Source: QHWT01 sp963755695
GTDB lineage: Bacteria > Acidobacteriota > Vicinamibacteria > Vicinamibacterales > 2-12-FULL-66-21
Assembly: GCA_963755695.1 (NCBI GenBank)
Contig: CAVWLB010000010.1
Location: 3,150,555-3,214,554 of the forward strand
Reading direction: 5' to 3'
DNA: 64,000 nt
Below are positions 1 through 9,960 of the stretch, one piece after another; position 1 is the first letter of the stretch, and every line of letters starts with the position of its first letter. The position numbers and the translations under genes were made by a program. A model generated the notes under the pieces. It ran no database searches and was not told the origin of the DNA. It was given only the letters and a program-made list of their open reading frames with translations.

Positions 1-711
1 ATCGACACCCGGACCGCGCCGCGGAATTCCATCGTCCGACCGAATTCATCTTTCGGCGCCCAAACGGGCAGCTCTTCACGAATCGGCACCGGCGCCGACA
101 CCACCGGTGCGGCCGCGGCATCGGGGATGCTGATCGGCGCAGCCGCCGGAATGGTCTTGAGATCCAGGTCGTTCGAAGGCAAGGCGTTACTGAGCGTCAG
201 AAACCCATTTGCCAGAACCTTCATCTCAGCGAGGGCAGGATCGTCTCGCAGATCGCGATCATCGGTGATGCGCACGAGCTCGTCGAAGATGCGCACCGCG
301 GCCGTGCGGTCCTTTCGGTCGAACGCACTCTTGCCCTCGATGTACATCGGGCGTGCCAGCGACGGAACCAGGCGGCGGCGCACCGTCGTGTACAGCTCCT
401 GTATCCGGGGCGGCGTATCGGCAGCGCCAGGACGATACAGAGGATGCTGCGTCAGGACTCGCTCGACCGCCCGCTCCGCAGCTTCCGTGCGGCCCAACGC
501 GACGAGACAGAGAACCCGGTACTGCTCGATTTCCGGGTCGGGATTCGAATCGTTCACGCTCGAGACGGCCGTCAACGCCGCCTCGTACCGAGGCGGACGC
601 GTAGAGATCCTGCACGCGTTGCAGGAGTTCCTGTGCGCCGACGCGCGGCGCGAACCCGAAGCACACAACCATCACCAACCCGCCAACGGCTGCAGGACTG
701 GAGTTCTTCAT
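1..711 (-). CDS. Secreted protein with repeat-like region, frameshifted, cut by window edge
   Basis: The protein starts MKNSSPAAVGGLVMVVCFGF and has a signal peptide ending near APRVGAQ. It then reads ELLQRVQDLYASA. Near 590-605 the coding frame changes, and the neighbouring minus frame continues as YEAALTAVSSVNDSNPDPEI, then YRVLCLVALGRTEAAERAV, and stays open to base 1. The helical pattern with regular Ala/Leu resembles a TPR-like repeat followed by a Pro/Ala-rich linker, but I do not recognise a family. Its ATG overlaps the stop of the PEGA gene by 4 bases, so the two are almost certainly co-transcribed and translationally coupled. The C-terminus lies outside the window. The frame change may be a sequencing indel. 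Confidence 0.6.
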
Positions 712-1862
712 TGGGGTTTCCGCCTTAAATCCACGCCCAGCCGCGCCGGCTGGAGCGTCGTGACAACCACTGTTTCTCTCCGCTCACCCAGCTCAGGATG
801 GCGGAACAACACCTCATGACGGCCGATGGGTCTCACGAGGTTACCGATCGGCGTCTCGCCAACCCGCGTACCGTCGACCCAGACCTCTGCCCAGGGTTGC
901 GCGTTGAGGCTGAGCGTTCCATTCGGGACCGTCACGCGCAGCACACTGACCTTACCCGGCGTGATGTTTACCCTCTGCCTTTGGGAAAAGCCTAGATCGG
1001 AGTTGACGAAGTCGAGGGTGTGATTTCCGGCGGCGATCAACAGGCGGTCGGATTCCGTCGTTCCGAGCAGCTTGCTTTCTTCGCGGATTTGCAGAACAAC
1101 CGGTGCGGAGACCGTGATCCAGCCGGCCGAAACTGCGGACGGGCTCGCGCCGCCGCCGTTGGTGAGCAGAACAGAAACCGTCTCGCCAGCGCGTAGCGTG
1201 ACCGCCTTATGGACCGCTTCGCGACCGTTGGCGACGGTCAAATCGTGCGGTCCCGGCGCGAGATTTTGTACTGTAAGGGGTGAAACACCCAGCGTGATCC
1301 CGTCAACTATGACCGTCAGCGCGACGGGATCGGTCTCGACGCGCAACGTGCCGTGGGCCAAGTCTTGCGGACCGGGCGCGGCTGGCAATTCCAAGCGTTG
1401 CACCATCTCTGCGCCAGCGGCCAGCGTCGCCTTGACGACGCGCCGGTTGCTGCCGCTGCCAACGACGGCTTCATAGGCGCGCGGCGGCAGCTTCAACGTC
1501 AGTGGCGTTCGTCCCCGGTTTGTCCCATCGATGCTGACCTCGAGACCGCTCGGTACGGTCTCAATCGTCAGTGAAGCAGACCGCGGCGCAGCTCCGAACA
1601 GCTTTGGAATAACGCCCGCGCCTTTCGCACCTGCAACCAGGCCAGCCACCGCGATCGACACGCCGATAATCGAAGGACGAAGGCTGGCATGGATTCTTGC
1701 CCGTTCAGTACGGCCGGGCTTGAATTCGGCAGCGAATGCACTGAGCCCGTCTTCCGGATTCGTCGACGAGGGTTCCGGCACCGACCCGAGGGCAGATGCG
1801 GCCTCCAATCCCGGTGGTTGCATTGCGGCTTTGGGCACTTGCACGTCTTCCGGATCGAACAC
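708..1862 (-). CDS. PEGA-domain protein with one membrane segment
   Basis: This 384-residue protein has an N-terminal region of about 60 residues, a hydrophobic segment near residues 63-85 (IIGVSIAVAGLVAGAKGAGV), then several PEGA-type beta repeats. Examples are LTIETVPSGLEVSIDGTNRG with TPLTLKLPP, and LRVETDPVALTVIVDG with SPLTVQNLAPGPHDLTV. A last repeat has the EVWVDGTRVGETPI pattern. PEGA domains are surface or periplasmic beta modules, often attached to kinases or envelope proteins. The best start is GTG at 1862: the frame stays open a little further upstream without an ATG and then meets a TAA. The upstream open stretch reads RHLLKDAPAVLARRELWCS, so an N-terminal truncation or nearby indel is possible. 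It overlaps the downstream secreted-protein gene by 4 bases. Confidence 0.7.
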   Translation of the reverse strand: MFDPEDVQVPKAAMQPPGLEAASALGSVPEPSSTNPEDGLSAFAAEFKPGRTERARIHASLRPSIIGVSIAVAGLVAGAKGAGVIPKLFGAAPRSASLTIETVPSGLEVSIDGTNRGRTPLTLKLPPRAYEAVVGSGSNRRVVKATLAAGAEMVQRLELPAAPGPQDLAHGTLRVETDPVALTVIVDGITLGVSPLTVQNLAPGPHDLTVANGREAVHKAVTLRAGETVSVLLTNGGGASPSAVSAGWITVSAPVVLQIREESKLLGTTESDRLLIAAGNHTLDFVNSDLGFSQRQRVNITPGKVSVLRVTVPNGTLSLNAQPWAEVWVDGTRVGETPIGNLVRPIGRHEVLFRHPELGERRETVVVTTLQPARLGVDLRRKPQ

Positions 1863-2073
1863 GGAACACCAGAGCTCGCGGCGAGCCAGTACCGCGGGCG
1901 CGTCTTTCAGAAGATGTCGATGTTAGCACTTGTTGTCAGGCGAACGGCGTACCAGCCGGCCAGACTCGCAACAGCAAGGGGTTTCAGCCCAAGTCACGCG
2001 ATGAGCGAGAGATTGTTCTGCCTGCTGGGTGCGTTTATCACCTGCCAGCGAGCGACGATCGAATGCCGCCGGA

Positions 2074-2385
2074 CTACTCGCGGAGGCTCAGCCCTCCGTG
2101 TCCGTGTTCCTGTCGCTGTCCGCGGCCGTGTCCATAGCCGTATCCATAACCATAGCCGTAGCGGTCCTGCCCACCGACGATGGCCCGGTCGTCGACGCAG
2201 TTGAGGACCACGCCCAGAATCCGCTCGCGTCGGACCGTTGTCAACGCGGCCGAGATCAGCTCGTGTGCCGTGGAACCGGCCTTGATGACCAGCACCGCCG
2301 CCTCGACGATCCCGGCCAAGACGTGCGCGTCAGAGACAAGGCAGATTGGCGGCTGCGCAGCGGATCGGAACGGTCGAATGTCGTC
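2074..2385 (-). pseudogene. C-terminal remnant of a bacterial tyrosine autokinase (CpsD/Wzc type)
   Basis: The minus frame reads PPICLVSDAHVLAGIVEAAV, then LVIKAGSTAHELISAAL and ILGVVLNCVDD. This matches the end of BY-kinases: the PP-x-SDA-x-LA segment, the T-x-x-E-x-x-x-A helix and the LG-VVLN strand. It finishes with a tail of alternating Tyr and Gly (YGYGYGYGYG), the usual site of autophosphorylation in polysaccharide-export kinases. A TAG lies at 2386-2388, and the Walker A and Walker A' motifs are absent. Only about the last 100 residues survive. Neighbouring PEP-CTERM debris is consistent with a lost exopolysaccharide/exosortase locus. Confidence 0.65.
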
Positions 2386-2436
2386 CTACCGGGACACATT
2401 TAGAGCGTCGCGTTCTCCTTCTCGATCAGGCCAGCC

Positions 2437-2667
2437 TTGCAAGACCTCATCGACAAGGACGCACGGTTAGCCGGCATTCGATTCGATGCACTCAGCTTTC
2501 AGGCGTCATCCGTTGTGGTACAGCCTTTCACGAACGCGCTGCCTGCTCTGTCCGTCGACACGACGCCAACGCCCGAACCACCGTCGCTGCTGTTGATGGG
2601 AAGCGCGCTGGCGATAGTTGCACTCAGGCGGCGATCCTTTTCTGGATCTCTCGCGTGCGGTGATTGA
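2437..2667 (+). pseudogene. PEP-CTERM protein remnant (C-terminal sorting signal)
   Basis: The last about 30 residues are a textbook PEP-CTERM signal: TPTPEPPSLLLMGSALAIVA followed by LRRRSF, that is a PEP box, a hydrophobic helix and a basic end. PEP-CTERM proteins are exported and processed by an exosortase. Upstream only about 45 residues remain in frame (RFDALSFQASSVVVQPFTNA) and there is no signal peptide, so this is the tail of a decayed or frameshifted gene. Confidence 0.55.
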
Positions 2668-2915
2668 CGCGGCATGTCGGGTGCGACTACGAACCATCGC
2701 GAGCTTGGGACGACGCAAGTATGCCGTGCATGCTGAAGTCGCCGTACGAATGACGCCGTTGAACCTGGCGCCCGCAACGGTAAGTGAGCGATGATCCTGG
2801 GCGGGTTCGGCGCCACAGGACTGCTGCCTGAAGGCGACGTACATCGCCCGCCACAACGGCACCGCCGCAACTCAGCAACGTCTCCGTGCTCCCGGCGCAT
2901 ATAATCCGCCAACAC

Positions 2916-5618
2916 ATGCCACTACAGGCAGGCACACGGCTCGGCACCTACGAACTCGTGGGCCTCATCGGCGTCGGTGGCATGGGTGAGGTGTGGCTCG
3001 CCAAGGAGCGACGCCTGGGACGGCAGGTCGCTCTGAAGCTCCTGTCCGCCGACCTCACGCGAGATCCCAGCCGCATCCTCCGTTTCGAGCAGGAAGCCCG
3101 CGCCGCGTCCGCGCTCAATCACCCGAACGTCTGCACGATCCACGCAGTCGGTGAGACCAGCGAGAACCAGCACTACATCGCCATGGAGTACGTCGAGGGC
3201 GAGACGCTGCGGCAGCAGCTCTCCACGGCGCGGCTGTCGATCCGCGAGTGCCTCGATATCGCGATTCAGCTCGCGGCGGCTCTCAGCGTTGCGCACCGGG
3301 CGGGAATCGTCCACCGTGACATCAAGCCGGAGAACATCATGCTTCGGCCCGACGGCGTCGTTGAAGGTGCTCGACTTCGGCTTGGCGAAGCTCGCGCTCG
3401 CCGCGAGGGCAGGTGACGACACGACCCGAATGACCGTCAACACCGACGCAGGGACAGTTGTGGGTACCGCCGCCTACATGTCGCCGGAACAAACCCGGGG
3501 CGAAGAGCTAGATTCCCGCACAGACGTCTTTTCCTTCGGGGTCGTGCTCTACGAGCTGACCACCGGCGTATTGCCCTTCACAGGTAAAACGTCCGCGGTG
3601 CTCTTCGACGCGATTCTCAACCGGGAGCCACTGGCGGCGACGCGCCTCCGACCCGAGTTGCCGGCAACTCTGGATGGAATCATCGCTAAGGCGCTCGAGA
3701 AGGATCGAAACGTTCGCTATCAATCTGCCGGAGAGTTGCTGGTGGATCTGCGACGCCTGAAGCGAGACATGGAATCAACGGGAACGCTCGCGGGTGCTAA
3801 TAGGCAACCGGGTCGCGCTCGTCCCTTGTGGCGCCTGCGAGGCACAACCACGGCTATCACCGTGGTTGTCATCGTGATCCTCCTGACCGCCGGGTGGCTC
3901 GTAGTCAACCGCCGTACCGATTCGGTGTCGGCAACGGTCGATCCGATGCGGCCAATGCCGCTGACCACGCTTCCGGGGCTGGAGAGATCGCCGAGTTTCT
4001 CCCCCGACGGCAACCAGATCGCGTTCAGCTGGGATGGTGACACCGGGAACGAGGACATCTATGTCAAACTGGTTGGCGCTGGCAGCCCTCTCCGCCTGAC
4101 CACGAGTTCCGCCCCCGACGTTCACCCCGCCTGGTCGCCCGATGGCCTTTCTATTGCGTTCGTCCGGATCTCAGAAGAAGAAGGCGGCATCTTTATCATC
4201 CCTGCATTGGGCGGAGCCGAGCGCAAAATCGGTTTCGTGAAGTGGGAAGCCGACTGGGATTCCTACGGCGCGGGTCTGAGCTGGTCTCCGGACGGGCGGT
4301 ACCTTGCATTTTCTGATCGAAGTGCGCCACAAGACCCGGTGAGCCTCTTCATCATGTCCCTTGACCAGTCCGTGAGACGGAAACTCACGGCGCCGCCCCC
4401 GTTATCAATCGGCGATCTGGCTCCCGAGATCTCGCGTGATGGCCGTAGTGTCGCCTTTATCCGCGCCACAAGCACCGGGGTCAGCGATATCTATCGTGTC
4501 CCATTTGCCGGCGGCGAACCCATTCGCTTGACGACCGGCGAGAGTTGGTTGAGAGGCGTGGCGTGGACGCCCAGCGACACGGCATTGGTGTTTTCCTCCG
4601 GTGGTGCTCTGGACGGCAGTTTGTGGTCCATGCCTGCTGCGGGGGGCAAGCCCAAACGCTTGTTCGTCGGCGGTGACACGGCGAGCAATCCGACCATTTC
4701 TAGCCGTGCGAACCGACTTGCATTCGTTGAGCAGACATCCGTCGCGAATATTTGGCAGTTGGACACTCCGAGACGTGGTCAGCACATCAGACCGCCGACA
4801 AGACTTATCGCCTCCACGCGGCACGACGCTGGTCCGCACTTCTCGCCGGACGGGAAAAGGATCGTGTTTCACTCGGACCGCTCCGGCAGCATGGAGATTC
4901 TGGGTATCCGACGGGGCCGGCCACAACCTCCTCCAATGGACGTCAATTGGGGGGCGCCTCACCGGCACCCCGCGATGGGCTCCTGACAGTCGCCACGTGG
5001 CGTTCGACTCGCGGACAGGGGAAAACTCCGACATTTACGTGATGCTGGAGGGAGGGCCGGCGCGCCGCATCACGTCCGAAGCATCCGACGATGTGGTCCC
5101 GAGCTGGTCCACTGATGGGCAATGGATCTACTTCTCCTCGAATCGCACCGGGCGTTGGGAGGTTTGGAAGACAGGTAAAGACGGTGGCCCAGCGGTGCAG
5201 GTGACGAGACACGGGGGGTACGGCGCCTTGGAATCGACGCGACGGCCACACGGTGTACTACGCCAAAGGCAAGCGTGTCGAGGGTCTCTGGAGCGTTCCG
5301 GTGAATGGTGGGGATGAAACGCTGGTTCTCGCGGGATTCCCCCAAGCTGGATACTGGGGGTACTGGACTCTGTCGGAGGAGGGAATTTACTTCGTAGACA
5401 CCAGTGCCACGCCACATCTGATCAAGCTTCTCGATCTTCGGACGCGTCGCATCACAGGAATTGGGGCGCTGGCGAAACCGGCGGTCGCACTCTATGCTCC
5501 CGGGCTGACTGTTTCTCCTGACGGCGCGAAGCTTCTGTACGTGCAGGAGGATCATCTCAACAGCGACCTCGTGCTCGTTGAAAAATTTCCATTCTCCTCC
5601 ATACCCGCTACCCGCTGA
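2916..5618 (+). CDS. Ser/Thr protein kinase with C-terminal PD40/TolB-like propeller, three frame breaks
   Basis: The ATG at 2916 gives MPLQAGTRLGTYELVGLIG with the glycine loop GVGGMGEVW (residues 19-27), Lys41 in VALKLL, then HRDIKPENIM. Near 3360 the frame changes and continues KVLDFGLAKLALAA, GTAAYMSPEQTRG and the rest of a PknB-type kinase. A single membrane segment (ITVVVIVILLTAGWLVV, about 3855-3905) follows, then repeated PD40 blades (SFSPDGNQIAFSW, AWSPDGLSIAFV, SWSPDGRYLAFSD). Further frame changes occur near 4905 and 5230, after which blades continue (RWAPDSRHVAFDS, SWSTDGQWIYFSSN) to a stop at 5618. The architecture is cytoplasmic kinase, one helix, extracytoplasmic propeller, typical of acidobacterial sensor kinases. 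Coherent protein across all breaks suggests assembly indels. Confidence 0.8.
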
Positions 5619-5722
5619 CATGTGAACACGCGAGAGACGCGGGAGATGTACGGCTCCAACCACGCAGAGGCCGGGGCGGAGTGTCTTTGGGATCGCCCGC
5701 AGCGATACCCCGCTCGGATGCG

Positions 5723-6004
5723 TGTGCGGTGCGTTTACTCGATTCGCTCACGCCACAGTCGTACTCGTGCAAAAGTCCGCCGAAACGGTCGCGACGTTTC
5801 AGCGTTATGTTTGCGTCCCCGTCCACGTGGTCGCTGACCTCCGGCCATTCGGCGGGCCAAGTCCAGGCTGCGATGAGACTGCCAGCCGTTGCAATGATCA
5901 ATGAACAAAGGTGAGCGCGCGCTCCAGGTGGCCTGCGGTCAGGATTAAGAGCCAATCCAGACATTCTGATCGAGCGGCCCGGACGAACCGCTCTGCGATC
6001 CCAA
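5723..6004 (-). mobile_element. IS-A fragment (C-terminal end of transposase plus one IS end)
   Basis: The segment begins with the IS-A terminal sequence TGTGCGGTGCGTTTACTCGA and is clearly homologous to 15094-15376 and 54372-54654. It encodes the last part of the integrase-core transposase on the minus strand but carries many substitutions and small indels. It ends near the codons for the ERFVRTARSEC block. The rest of the element is missing, so this is an old remnant. Confidence 0.7.
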
Positions 6005-6080
6005 ACCCCTGCGCAGCCACCGGCCTGTTCGCAAGCAGTCTCCCGCCAGAAGCGGGAACTCGTTGTTCTGATTGTTAGGA

Positions 6081-6127
6081 TTGGCGGGGCCGACGCGACT
6101 CGAACTCGCGACCTCCGGCGTGACAGG
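6081..6127 (-). repeat. tRNA-Asp(GUC) 3'-half direct repeat, copy 1
   Basis: Read on the minus strand this is an anticodon loop CTGTCAC (anticodon GTC), the 3' anticodon strand GCCGG, variable AGGTC, T arm GCGAG-TTCGAGT-CGCGT, acceptor strand CGGCCCC and GCCA. No matching D arm or 5' acceptor strand precedes it, so it is not a functional tRNA. One T-stem position (A52/G62) is mismatched here, unlike copies 2 and 3. This is the segment that tRNA-targeting integrases usually duplicate. Confidence 0.7.
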
Positions 6128-6221
6128 CACTAATCGACACGTGCTAAGTTTCTCTACCAACCGCAGTTCGACTGCTGAGGAGAAGCCAAGGTGGCAAGCT
6201 CCGGACATCCTGGACGTCAGT

Positions 6222-6515
6222 GAACGCCGCCAGGTGGATGATGCGCGCGCCGAAAACCAGGGCCGCGCCTCTCACGGATCTTCCCTTGATACGCACGTCG
6301 AAGCCGTCGCCACAAGTCGTAAACGAGTAGGTGTTGGCGTCCGCGAGGACGTCAAGCAACACGCCCGGAGCACTGTCGACTGGTTTCTGCACGCCAGGTT
6401 CGCCCACTGCCTCGACCGCGTAGCTGCGAACAATTTGCGGCAGCAATCGGAGCCACGTACTCGCCGAGTCGAAGAGTTCCAGCCCGGCAAGACGCCCGTG
6501 CACGGCGAACAGAGC
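6222..6515 (-). pseudogene. ARPP-1-like (DUF6569-type) domain fragment
   Basis: The minus frame reads HGRLAGLELFDSASTWLRLL, PQIVRSYAVEAV and, at the end, GDGFDVRIKGRSVRGAAL followed by ARIIHLAAF. From memory this matches the 'G-lELFds...ll..yaldA' and 'dvR......GaAL....viHlaaF' pattern of the ARPP-1/DUF6569 family, which has no settled biochemical role. Only the C-terminal part is present, and the sequence to its right does not continue the domain in any frame. The piece lies directly next to the first tRNA-Asp repeat, so it was probably truncated during rearrangement there. Confidence 0.45.
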
Positions 6516-6565
6516 TCCGCGGGAGTGTCATGTGTGGGCCCTGAACCGAGAGGTAAATGAACTCC

Positions 6566-6763
6566 CTAGGCGGGCCGATGGTTCTTGAGCCTGGCCGCCA
6601 CACTTGTAGATCCGGCTGGCGGTGTGTTGCGCCGACGCTGGCGGGGCGTGCCGCGCTGGCGAATCAAAGCATCACGCCGCTCGATCGCCTGCGCGAATCG
6701 TTCTGTTGCCGTCAGGTGCGCGAAAGCGTCGGTATCCGGTAACTGTGCTTTGGGCTGTTTCAC
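6566..6763 (-). CDS. Small hypothetical protein
   Basis: This is a 65-residue basic protein, MKQPKAQLPDTDAFAHLTAT then ERFAQAIERRDALIRQRG, with a predicted amphipathic helix in the middle and a Pro/Arg-rich end. The main support is the start: a GTG at 6763 is preceded by a strong GAGGAGG ribosome-binding site at the right distance. I do not recognise a family. It sits between the ARPP-1-like fragment and the amidohydrolase, on the same strand as both, within the segment bounded by tRNA-Asp repeats 1 and 2. Confidence 0.4.
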   Translation of the reverse strand: MKQPKAQLPDTDAFAHLTATERFAQAIERRDALIRQRGTPRQRRRNTPPAGSTSVAARLKNHRPA

Positions 6764-7080
6764 GGCCGCCTCCTCACTCGGAACGCTTTAGTGAGGCTGG
6801 CCGGTCGGAATGAAGGGTCAGTAACAGGAAAGCAGACCGAGCATATCACGCGGCTCGAAATCGCGCTGGACGTGCGTCACATCGAATAGCTCGACGCAAC
6901 ACGTGCGGCACGTATTCAGGCGGCCACTTGACAGACGTGCAGCGATGTTCATACATCGATGAACAGGGCATGATGCGCAGATCCGGAAGCGGAGGCTCTT
7001 CGACGTGCGCTGGCGGCGTACTTGGAGGAGCAGGGCGCCTCCGATATCACGAGCTGAGCACGAAGCGTTCTCTCAGGCGA
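6764..7080. other. Non-coding stretch between small ORF and amidohydrolase stop
   Basis: No convincing gene is seen. A short plus-strand piece ending near 7045 could encode the tail of a helical protein (EALRRALAAYLEEQGAS) but has no start or context. Confidence 0.3.
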
Positions 7081-8194
7081 TCACTCGATCCCCGGAATCC
7101 ACTTCACGGCGTTGTCGTGATACAGCTTGCGCAAGACCTCCTTCGGCAGGTGCAGGCCCTTCGTGGTCCCTTCCTCGAACTTCACGTCTGCGTCGCCCGA
7201 GAAATATCGCCAGTCGCGCTCGTATCTGGCTGCCCAATCCTTGAGCACGTTCTCCGTCTTGTCTGACGGGTACAGCACGTTGTCGGTACCATAGACCACC
7301 CGATCCTGGTACTTGATGAGGAACGCGCGGACTTTCTCCGGCTTCTGCATCATCAGATAGTCAACGCGCGCCGCGGTATCGACCGCGAAGTTCGGGTACT
7401 TGTCGAAGCGCTGCGCGATCTGATCGACGTCCACTTCCATGCTCCCGAGGTGCGCGCCCACGACCTTCAAGTTCGGGTGCAGCTGCAGCAGGTGATCGCG
7501 AGCGGCGAGGATGGCTTCCTTGGTCGGCCATTCAGGGTGCTTGAAGGCGTACTCCTCTGGATGCGCGTTGTAATAGCTGTAGTCCGGGCTCTTGGGGTCG
7601 GGCGCCTTCCAGCAGGAGTCGGGTTCGGCGACGTGCGCGACGACCGTCTTGTGATGGGCGGCGATGTTGATCGAAGATGGGCCCGAACGCGGGGTCATCC
7701 GGGAGCACGTAGGTCCCGTCCGTTCTCTTGAGCTCCATCCCCACCACTTTGTACAGCTTCACCGCGATCGCTCCGGCCTCGAAATCGGCATTCAGCCGCT
7801 TGTTCACGCGAGCCACAAAACCCGGCTTCTCGAAGTCATACGGATCGATGGTGGTGCCGACGGAGGCTCGGCCCTTCGTCAGACGGCGGACCGCCAGCGC
7901 ATCGGTCCATTGCGGCTCCATGCTCTTCGCAAACGGATCGCGGTCGTCGATCAGCGTGATGTTCAGCGCGCGCAGGTTGAAGCGCGAGAACAGATCGGCA
8001 ACTGCAGGCACGTCCTGGTAGGCGTGAACGTGCGTGTCGATCGGTTCGATCTCGGCTAACTGCGACGCGATCCTATCGTCATCAGCACGATCCGTCGGCG
8101 GCGCGGCTGACAAGCTCGCCGCCGCCGCCACGGCTACGATCGCAGGCAACCAGTTCCAAAGGCTCACCCGGCTAGGCAGGTTCATGAGGTTCAT
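7081..8194 (-). CDS. Secreted metal-dependent amidohydrolase (amidohydrolase_2 type), one frame break
   Basis: The start is ATG at 8194 (MNLMNLPSRVSLWNWLPAIV), giving a signal peptide cut near SLSAA. The metal-binding HxH follows in EPIDTHVHAYQD (His55 and His57). After about 175 residues (PDDPAFGPIFDQ) the frame changes near 7665-7690 and continues with AAHHKTVVAHVAEP, LHPNLKVVGAHLGSMEVD and DRVVYGTDNVL, which supply the later His and Asp ligands of the TIM-barrel active site. The family hydrolyses or decarboxylates small cyclic or carboxylated compounds; the substrate here is unknown. Export to the periplasm is unusual but known for this group in acidobacteria. The break is probably an indel error since both halves are intact. 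Confidence 0.75.
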
Positions 8195-8531
8195 TCGGCT
8201 CTTCTTACGATTCGGGAACAGCCGGCCAGCGCACGAGCCGGCACCGTCTAAAATGCAGCGCCATTGTATTCCGTAGGAGGAGGAACGTCGTCCCGCCTTG
8301 ACAAGCTGGAGTCTATCGAGCAACCTCCTCTGACAAGTCGGCGGGTGACAGATGCGCGTGCCGCCTCACCATCCTCGATCCTCCGCCGCCTCCACGATCC
8401 AACGAAGGGGCAAAAAGGGCAACGCGCCGCACGATCCGCGAGAGGCGAGAATGCTGAAATTCTGTCAGCCGCTTCGCCTCCGACACAAATCCGCCTGTAC
8501 GTAAGCGGCCGAGACGATCGAACCTGTGTGG
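8195..8531. other. Intergenic region
   Basis: This holds the upstream region of the amidohydrolase and the 3' side of the next minus-strand gene. I see no gene, terminator or repeat that stands out. Confidence 0.4.
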
Positions 8532-9476
8532 TCAGCCGACGATCGTCACGATCCAGAACGGGACGTCAACACGGAACGCGCCATTCTCGGCGTCGACCCG
8601 GAGGTTGCCCGAGTCGATCTTCCATCCGGTAACGAGTGAGGTTTCGAGCATCAGGAATCTCCCCGACGGCACGGTGAAGGTGATCGTTCCGTCCAAGGAC
8701 ACGGAGGTGAAGATGGTCGTGTCATCGTCTCCGCCGAGAAAGCCTCCTCGAGCGGCGACGCTGCCCACGGACTCTTCCGCGATCACGAGGTCAGTATTCT
8801 CCTGCCAGAGCGGGCTCACGGTGAACCGGGCCCGCAGCGTCGCATCGACCGAGGCCCCAGCCACTATCCACCCCATGAAATAGCGGGCATCTGCGTGTGC
8901 GGCCACGTGCGCGTTGACACTGATCCGTGTCGATGTGCGCACGGTCACGGGAACATCGCGTGGATTCTGCCAGAGCGCGTAGAAGCTCAGCCTGGCCTCG
9001 TCGGGCGTGTCAAGGATGTCGCCATCGACGTCCAGCCGGTACTTCCCCCAGTTGTCACCCGGACCGGTGCTGAAGTCCCGCAGCGCTCCGGTGTTCGGCC
9101 ATGCGCGCATAAACAACGCCGTGTCGACGGTGAACTGGTCTCCCCCGTCGGCCGGCGCCAGCACGTTCGCCCGAACGGATTGCATCGCGAGCCAGTTCGC
9201 GCGGTCCGAGGAGGCCGCTATCGCCCGACGGTGCGCCGCTTTTGCGCGCTTGAGATCGGACTTCTCCCGTTCGCGCGCGAACCGCTCGAGCGCGGCGACA
9301 TCCATCGATTTGGCCAGCGACGCGCGAAGTCGCTTCTCGTCGGCCGCCAGGCGCCCCGCCTCGGCGGCCCTCTCCTGAGCGCTCATTCCCGCCGGGCGGG
9401 GCCTCGCCCGTTCGGCTCGGGTTGCGATCGCCTTGACGTCGGGGGGTTTGATTCCTGTGGGTTTGGACTTCGGCAT
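8532..9476 (-). CDS. Hypothetical protein: basic helical N-terminus, beta-rich C-terminus
   Basis: The start is ATG at 9476 (MPKSKPTGIKPPDVKAIATR), chosen because GGGAGGAGA lies just upstream; the frame is open further but without such a site. Residues 1-105 are Lys/Arg/Ala-rich and helical (RLRASLAKSMDVAALERFAR). From about residue 130 the protein becomes beta-rich with many Asp and Trp (YRLDVDGDILDTPDEARLSF, HADARYFMGWIVAGASVDAT, TIFTSVSLDGTITFTVPSGR) and ends in VPFWIVTIVG. There is no signal peptide or membrane helix. The C-terminal half resembles jelly-roll or carbohydrate-binding folds only in general character. Function unknown. The gene is intact, unlike many neighbours. Confidence 0.6.
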   Translation of the reverse strand: MPKSKPTGIKPPDVKAIATRAERARPRPAGMSAQERAAEAGRLAADEKRLRASLAKSMDVAALERFAREREKSDLKRAKAAHRRAIAASSDRANWLAMQSVRANVLAPADGGDQFTVDTALFMRAWPNTGALRDFSTGPGDNWGKYRLDVDGDILDTPDEARLSFYALWQNPRDVPVTVRTSTRISVNAHVAAHADARYFMGWIVAGASVDATLRARFTVSPLWQENTDLVIAEESVGSVAARGGFLGGDDDTTIFTSVSLDGTITFTVPSGRFLMLETSLVTGWKIDSGNLRVDAENGAFRVDVPFWIVTIVG

Positions 9477-9659
9477 CTGCGTCTCCTCCCAAACGTCCGG
9501 ATAGTAGCCGACGGATCGTGGATGAACACGATGTTTCAATGTTACTGCGGGTGTTCGGTTCGAACAGCTCGTCACCGAGATCAAGCGCCACGCAGTCCAA
9601 ACGGAGTCGGCATCCGCGGTCTCTTGAGTACCCCCGCGGCTCATTTCGACTCGGCAGAG

Positions 9660-9960
9660 AGGGCAGTGCTCGAAACCGTCGATTTAATAGACTCTTCGCG
9701 ACGGCAGAGACCGGCAGACGGCCGACAGGGTGCGGTTGCTGGAGCGCTCAGGGCCTTCGCTTTCGCCACATCTGACGACGCTGCACAAGATGCATATCAC
9801 CGTGTGTTGTGGGCCGTCGGCAACAATCATCGCGGCAGCTTCTTTCCCATCGTCTTAGACGCTGTTCCTTTTTTCGCGAGATCCTCGCGGCCGGCACGAC
9901 ACGGGCCCGCGCGCGGACACTCGACATTCTCATCGACCCGTCGGCTCATTTGGGCCGGAC
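9660..9960 (+). pseudogene. HEAT-repeat-like protein remnant
   Basis: Plus-frame peptides DDAAQDAYHRVLWAVGNNHR, GSFFPIVLDAVPFF and, in the next frame, REILAAGTTRARARTLDIL fit the pattern of HEAT-like proteins (A..YH.LW..gN...G..fp....AvPfL.e.l......R...L.iL). There is no start codon with a ribosome-binding site, and the frame changes near 9880. It is a short internal fragment, so the family assignment is tentative. Confidence 0.35.

Noticed and set aside
3841..3880. Hairpin AACCACGG/CCGTGGTT as a regulatory site
   Set aside because: It lies inside the coding sequence for the kinase membrane helix and reflects repeated Val/Thr codons.
6081..6170. Complete tRNA gene at the tRNA-Asp-like repeats
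   Set aside because: Only the 3' half is present at all three sites; no D arm or 5' acceptor strand complementary to CGGCCCC precedes the anticodon loop.
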